From assembly GCA_023396615.1 (NCBI GenBank), contig JAEWVM010000207.1, positions 1 to 8,189 on the forward strand: a DNA stretch of 8,189 nucleotides, in the 5' to 3' direction. The translations under genes were made by a program, and so were the position numbers. Below are positions 5,748 to 8,189 of the stretch, piece after piece. Numbering within the stretch: the first letter of the stretch is position 1; the number at the start of each line of letters is the position of its first letter. The notes beneath the pieces are model-generated. The model was not told the origin of the DNA. It did not search any database and saw nothing but the letters and a program-made list of their open reading frames with translations. This stretch comes from Spirochaetota bacterium (GTDB lineage Bacteria; Spirochaetota; UBA4802; JAFGJZ01).

Positions 5748-6800
5748 TCATCTTCCGCCAGAGAAAAATCTTTTATCAATGTCTGCAAGATCCCGTTTTA
5801 CGCGGTCTTTGAGCGGCGAATTTGAAAAGAACTGTTCTCCGGAATCGCTTTTCTCAATAAACTTACGGTAAAGACTCCTTGCCTTTTCAAGATCACGGAG
5901 CATTTTGTCTTTCTCATAGACTTTAGCGAGATTATAATATGCATCATCGACCATTTCACGGTCGGAATAATTTTTAATTACATTCAGCAGATTATCAACA
6001 GCAAGATTTCCGTTTCCCTGATAAAGATTGGTCTTCGATAGATTTATCAAAGCGTCATCCGCGAGATCGTGCGAAGGAAACTGAGAAGCAACGCGGTGAA
6101 ATCTTTCCGATGCGTTCACATAATCCTTCATGGCAAAAAATATCTGACCTGATAGAAATAATGCCGCCGGAAATTCACCTGAAGTTTGAGGAATCAATTC
6201 AAGAGACGCAAACGCGTCTTTATTGTTTCCGCTTTTCATATAAGCGCGGGCTAGCCACTGGTTCGCGATATCAAGATAAATGCTCTGGGGAAACTTCTCC
6301 TTAAGCTGTTTGAACTTTTCAATCGAAGCCGCGAAATTAGATGAATTATAAAGCATAATTCCGCTTTCAAGAATTGCCTTATCTTCGCTTGCCGGAGAAT
6401 TCATCAGAATATTTTTATTTTCGTCGCTCTTTTTCGCCGAAGCGGAACCTTTTTTTGGAGCGGCCTTCTTCGACTGTTTCTTCTGAGATGAAACAGCCCC
6501 GCCATTTTTAGTTTTAGCCTGGTTTACTTTTTTAGGTGATGTTTCAGCTTTTTGAACCGGCTCGGCAGGTTCGGTCAAAGGAATATCCGACTGCTGAGGT
6601 TCGGCAACATACATCGGTTCTTTTAATTTCTGATTTTTTTCCTTAGCTTTGTCTTTTTCATAAACATCTCTGGGCAAATTCTCAGAACGCTTTTCTTCAG
6701 TTTTTATGCGCGAATCCTGAGTTTGGGTCTGAACAACTTCGACGCTGTCAGCCAGAATGATGAATGGAAATACCAGAAGTAAAAAAATAATATGTCTCAT
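5748..6800 (-). CDS. Secreted TPR-repeat protein, CpoB/YbgF- or BamD-like architecture
   Basis: Predicted 350-residue exported protein. The N-terminus (MRHIIFLLLVFPFIILADS) is a signal peptide with likely cleavage after A17; there is no lipobox cysteine. Residues about 20-140 are low-complexity and rich in K, E, P, S and A (for example KKQSKKAAPKKGSASAKK), probably a disordered linker. Residues about 143-340 hold about five tetratricopeptide repeats with FPQS/FPSHDLADDA/DDAYYNLAKVY signatures. This is the repeat class of periplasmic CpoB/YbgF and outer-membrane BamD, but the long linker and lack of the CpoB coiled coil or BamD lipobox prevent naming it. TPRs suggest a protein-protein scaffold in the periplasm. 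Its ATG overlaps the stop of the preceding gene by 4 bases (ATGA), and no Shine-Dalgarno site is evident, so translation should depend on that gene. It is the last gene of the minus-strand cassette and ends 46 bases from the convergent HAMP-like gene. Confidence 0.82.
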   Translation of the reverse strand: MRHIIFLLLVFPFIILADSVEVVQTQTQDSRIKTEEKRSENLPRDVYEKDKAKEKNQKLKEPMYVAEPQQSDIPLTEPAEPVQKAETSPKKVNQAKTKNGGAVSSQKKQSKKAAPKKGSASAKKSDENKNILMNSPASEDKAILESGIMLYNSSNFAASIEKFKQLKEKFPQSIYLDIANQWLARAYMKSGNNKDAFASLELIPQTSGEFPAALFLSGQIFFAMKDYVNASERFHRVASQFPSHDLADDALINLSKTNLYQGNGNLAVDNLLNVIKNYSDREMVDDAYYNLAKVYEKDKMLRDLEKARSLYRKFIEKSDSGEQFFSNSPLKDRVKRDLADIDKRFFSGGR

Positions 6801-7438
6801 TCGACAATCATATCACGGTCTTTCATCGGCGCAAGCCTATTTTCATCGCTTCTAACCCTGCTTTCTTTGGCCGGTTTCGGCTTTTCTTTAGGCGCGTCAA
6901 GCGGTGCGGTCTTGTCCTTCTGAATAACTTTAGGCTTAGATTCGCCCATACGAGAAGTCCTTTCAACCCGCGTCACTTCTGATTCGGTTTTTGAACTGTC
7001 CATATGAGGAATTTCAGCGAGACGGTCGGCATCCGATGATGACGAAAACGGTTCTTTTATTTTTACGTCTTTTTCGGCTTCCACTACAAATTCGCGCGAC
7101 TCCGGAAGAAGCCGTTCGTTTGTTCGGTTTTCAAATTTGGGGTAATCTGATGTTTTGCGCTCTGAGAGATATTCAGCCTCGGTAACGCCTGAAAATTCAG
7201 GATCATCGCCGCGTTCAAGACGGCGTTCTATTTCAAACACATCATCAGTTTCATTTATTATTTTTATACCTGACTTATGGGCGGCATTTTTTCCGGAAAC
7301 AATTCCGTAAATAAGACCGGCAACTGCTCCGATAAAAACAAATGTAAAAAAAATCTGCCGGATGAGCAGAACGTTTCTTCTTGGAATTCCGTTTATTATT
7401 CTATCAATTGCGGAAAGAATCTTGTTCAAAATCTCCAT
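6797..7438 (-). CDS. Single-pass membrane protein with long charged extracytoplasmic tail, family unknown
   Basis: Predicted 213-residue protein that I cannot assign to a family. One membrane segment is visible at about residues 24-48 (FFTFVFIGAVAGLIYGIV core), preceded by basic residues (PRR, 19-21), which predicts N-in, C-out topology. The remaining 165 residues are highly charged and poor in hydrophobics. The last third is rich in K, P, E and R (KTAPLDAPKEKPKPAKESR), suggesting disorder. The start at 7438 is 2 bases after the preceding stop (7441-7443), with AGG (7444-7446) 5 bases before the ATG; the frame runs open to an ATG at 7477, but that would overlap the upstream gene by 37 bases. 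Its stop overlaps the TPR gene's start. Topology and coupling suggest it tethers or positions its two neighbours at the inner membrane (inference). Confidence 0.7.
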   Translation of the reverse strand: MEILNKILSAIDRIINGIPRRNVLLIRQIFFTFVFIGAVAGLIYGIVSGKNAAHKSGIKIINETDDVFEIERRLERGDDPEFSGVTEAEYLSERKTSDYPKFENRTNERLLPESREFVVEAEKDVKIKEPFSSSSDADRLAEIPHMDSSKTESEVTRVERTSRMGESKPKVIQKDKTAPLDAPKEKPKPAKESRVRSDENRLAPMKDRDMIVE

Positions 7439-7440
7439 GA

Positions 7441-8189
7441 TCACCTGCTTCCGTCTATGATAAAAATCACTCGGCATTTTTTCAAGTTTAATATGCTTCT
7501 GGGATCACTGAGTATTCTTTTTATATCGCGGTGAAGAATGACAGGATTTCCTTTCAATCCCCTGACGGCAGGCGCGAAATACGGGCTGTCTCCCGCCTTC
7601 TTGTGTCTTTCCGCCTCTTTCTCGCTATAACAGTAAGTAACCAGCCCTTCGCGAACAGCATATGCCGGATTGATATAATATCTGCCGTAAATTTCCAGAC
7701 CGTCCTCATCATAAACAGAAGGAAGAATCATCGGAGAAACTTCGACTCCGCGCGCGTCAATTATCAGAGATGAATAATATGTCGGAAGCGCCTTGTCGCT
7801 TGGAACCGGAAAATCCTCATTCGGAAATTCAAGAGGAAGAGCCCTTATAAGTTCGGAAATTTTAAGCTCAGCAGATGTCTTTGCCGAAAAAAAACCTTTG
7901 GGCTGTTCGCGCAGTTTTATCTTTTCATCTAAAATTTCGGCGAGTTTTTCCTGAGCTTCGGAATTAGATTTAACGAATTCACCGATCGTTCTGTCAGAAT
8001 CAAGACGGATGCGGTTCACAATAAATGCGATTTTTTCACGGGCGTTTTCACTTGCCGCCGCGCACGCGCTCATCCGTTCGCCGTTAAGCGAACGCTTCTC
8101 TCGGGCAAAATCAAGCGGAACTCCGCTGCGGTCATATTTCGCGGAATAATGACTTTCAGCCCTTATAATCCCGTTCTGCCACAGAACTG
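7441..8189 (-). CDS. LPP20/FlgT-like probable envelope protein, 5' end beyond the window
   Basis: The last 248 residues of a protein whose start lies beyond the right edge. An ATG exists at 8073, but the frame continues upstream without a stop to the window end, reading LWQNGIIRAESHYSAKYD and then RSGVPLDFAREKRSLNGERM. This looks like genuine protein because W-x-x-G-x-I-x-A segments before an alanine-rich helix (SACAAASENAREKIA) are usual at the start of LPP20/FlgT-type proteins. The C-terminal half holds YYSSLIIDARGVEVSPMILP, then VYDEDGLEIYGRYYINPAYAVREGLVTY, matching the T-GLIIDARG...P.I.DE.G.E.YG pattern of LPP20-family and related surface proteins in proteobacteria and spirochaetes. No signal peptide can be judged because the N-terminus is missing. 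It is the first visible gene of the minus-strand cassette; the promoter is outside. Partner genes follow with a 2-base gap and a 4-base overlap. Family assignment is moderate; the role is unknown. Confidence 0.75.
   Translation of the reverse strand, partial: VLWQNGIIRAESHYSAKYDRSGVPLDFAREKRSLNGERMSACAAASENAREKIAFIVNRIRLDSDRTIGEFVKSNSEAQEKLAEILDEKIKLREQPKGFFSAKTSAELKISELIRALPLEFPNEDFPVPSDKALPTYYSSLIIDARGVEVSPMILPSVYDEDGLEIYGRYYINPAYAVREGLVTYCYSEKEAERHKKAGDSPYFAPAVRGLKGNPVILHRDIKRILSDPRSILNLKKCRVIFIIDGSR
7444..7446 (-). promoter_or_regulatory. Shine-Dalgarno core for the single-pass membrane protein
   Basis: AGG in the context GCAGGTGATC on the minus strand, 5 bases before the ATG at 7438. 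It abuts the stop codon of the upstream gene, so termination and re-initiation are likely coupled. It favours the ATG at 7438 over the one at 7477. Confidence 0.5.

Noticed and set aside
6400..6560. Lysine/alanine/proline-rich stretch of the TPR gene as a DNA repeat
   Set aside because: The low complexity is in the protein; no regular DNA repeat unit is visible on reading the bases.
1..8189. CRISPR array, insertion sequence, tRNA or prophage signature
   Set aside because: No regularly spaced repeats, transposase motifs, terminal inverted repeats or cloverleaf-type sequence were seen; the window is almost wholly coding.

Overview
The window is a moderately AT-rich bacterial chromosomal segment, densely packed with genes that mostly run in tight, translationally coupled clusters. 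Everything visible fits a diderm (Gram-negative-type) bacterium: there is a secreted TPR protein, a single-pass protein with a long extracytoplasmic tail, an LPP20/FlgT-like protein and several small membrane proteins. The mix (one bifunctional Rel enzyme, a YciO-type Sua5/YrdC protein, a HAMP-like protein with a lysine-rich tail) would suit a spirochaete or another deep-branching diderm. No marker gene here fixes the phylum. There are no mobile elements, CRISPR arrays, rRNA or tRNA genes that I can support.

Layout. (1) 27-2317, minus strand: a four-gene run read right to left, YciO-like protein, small glycine-zipper membrane protein, two-module DUF3592-like membrane protein, DUF2752 membrane protein. 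(2) 2318-2398: a very short divergent control region. (3) 2399-5007, plus strand: rel, the (p)ppGpp synthetase/hydrolase, overlapping maf, a nucleotide pyrophosphatase, by 4 bases. (4) 5093-5701, plus strand: a two-TM, HAMP-like protein with a histone-H1-like basic tail, probably from its own promoter. (5) 5702-5747: a convergent intergenic hairpin. (6) 5748-8189, minus strand: a three-gene coupled cassette read right to left, LPP20/FlgT-like protein (cut by the right edge), single-pass protein with a long charged tail, secreted TPR protein.

How they work together. Rel and Maf are housekeeping nucleotide-metabolism enzymes made from one message. The two minus-strand clusters look like envelope functions. 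The right-hand cassette is the best candidate for an undescribed system: three extracytoplasmic proteins joined by start/stop overlaps or 2-base gaps, the middle one not assignable to any family I recognise. Several starts were moved inward from the longest possible frame because Shine-Dalgarno sites, stop/start coupling or family alignment favour the inner ATG. The last gene has no stop between its first visible ATG and the window edge, so it is treated as 5'-truncated.
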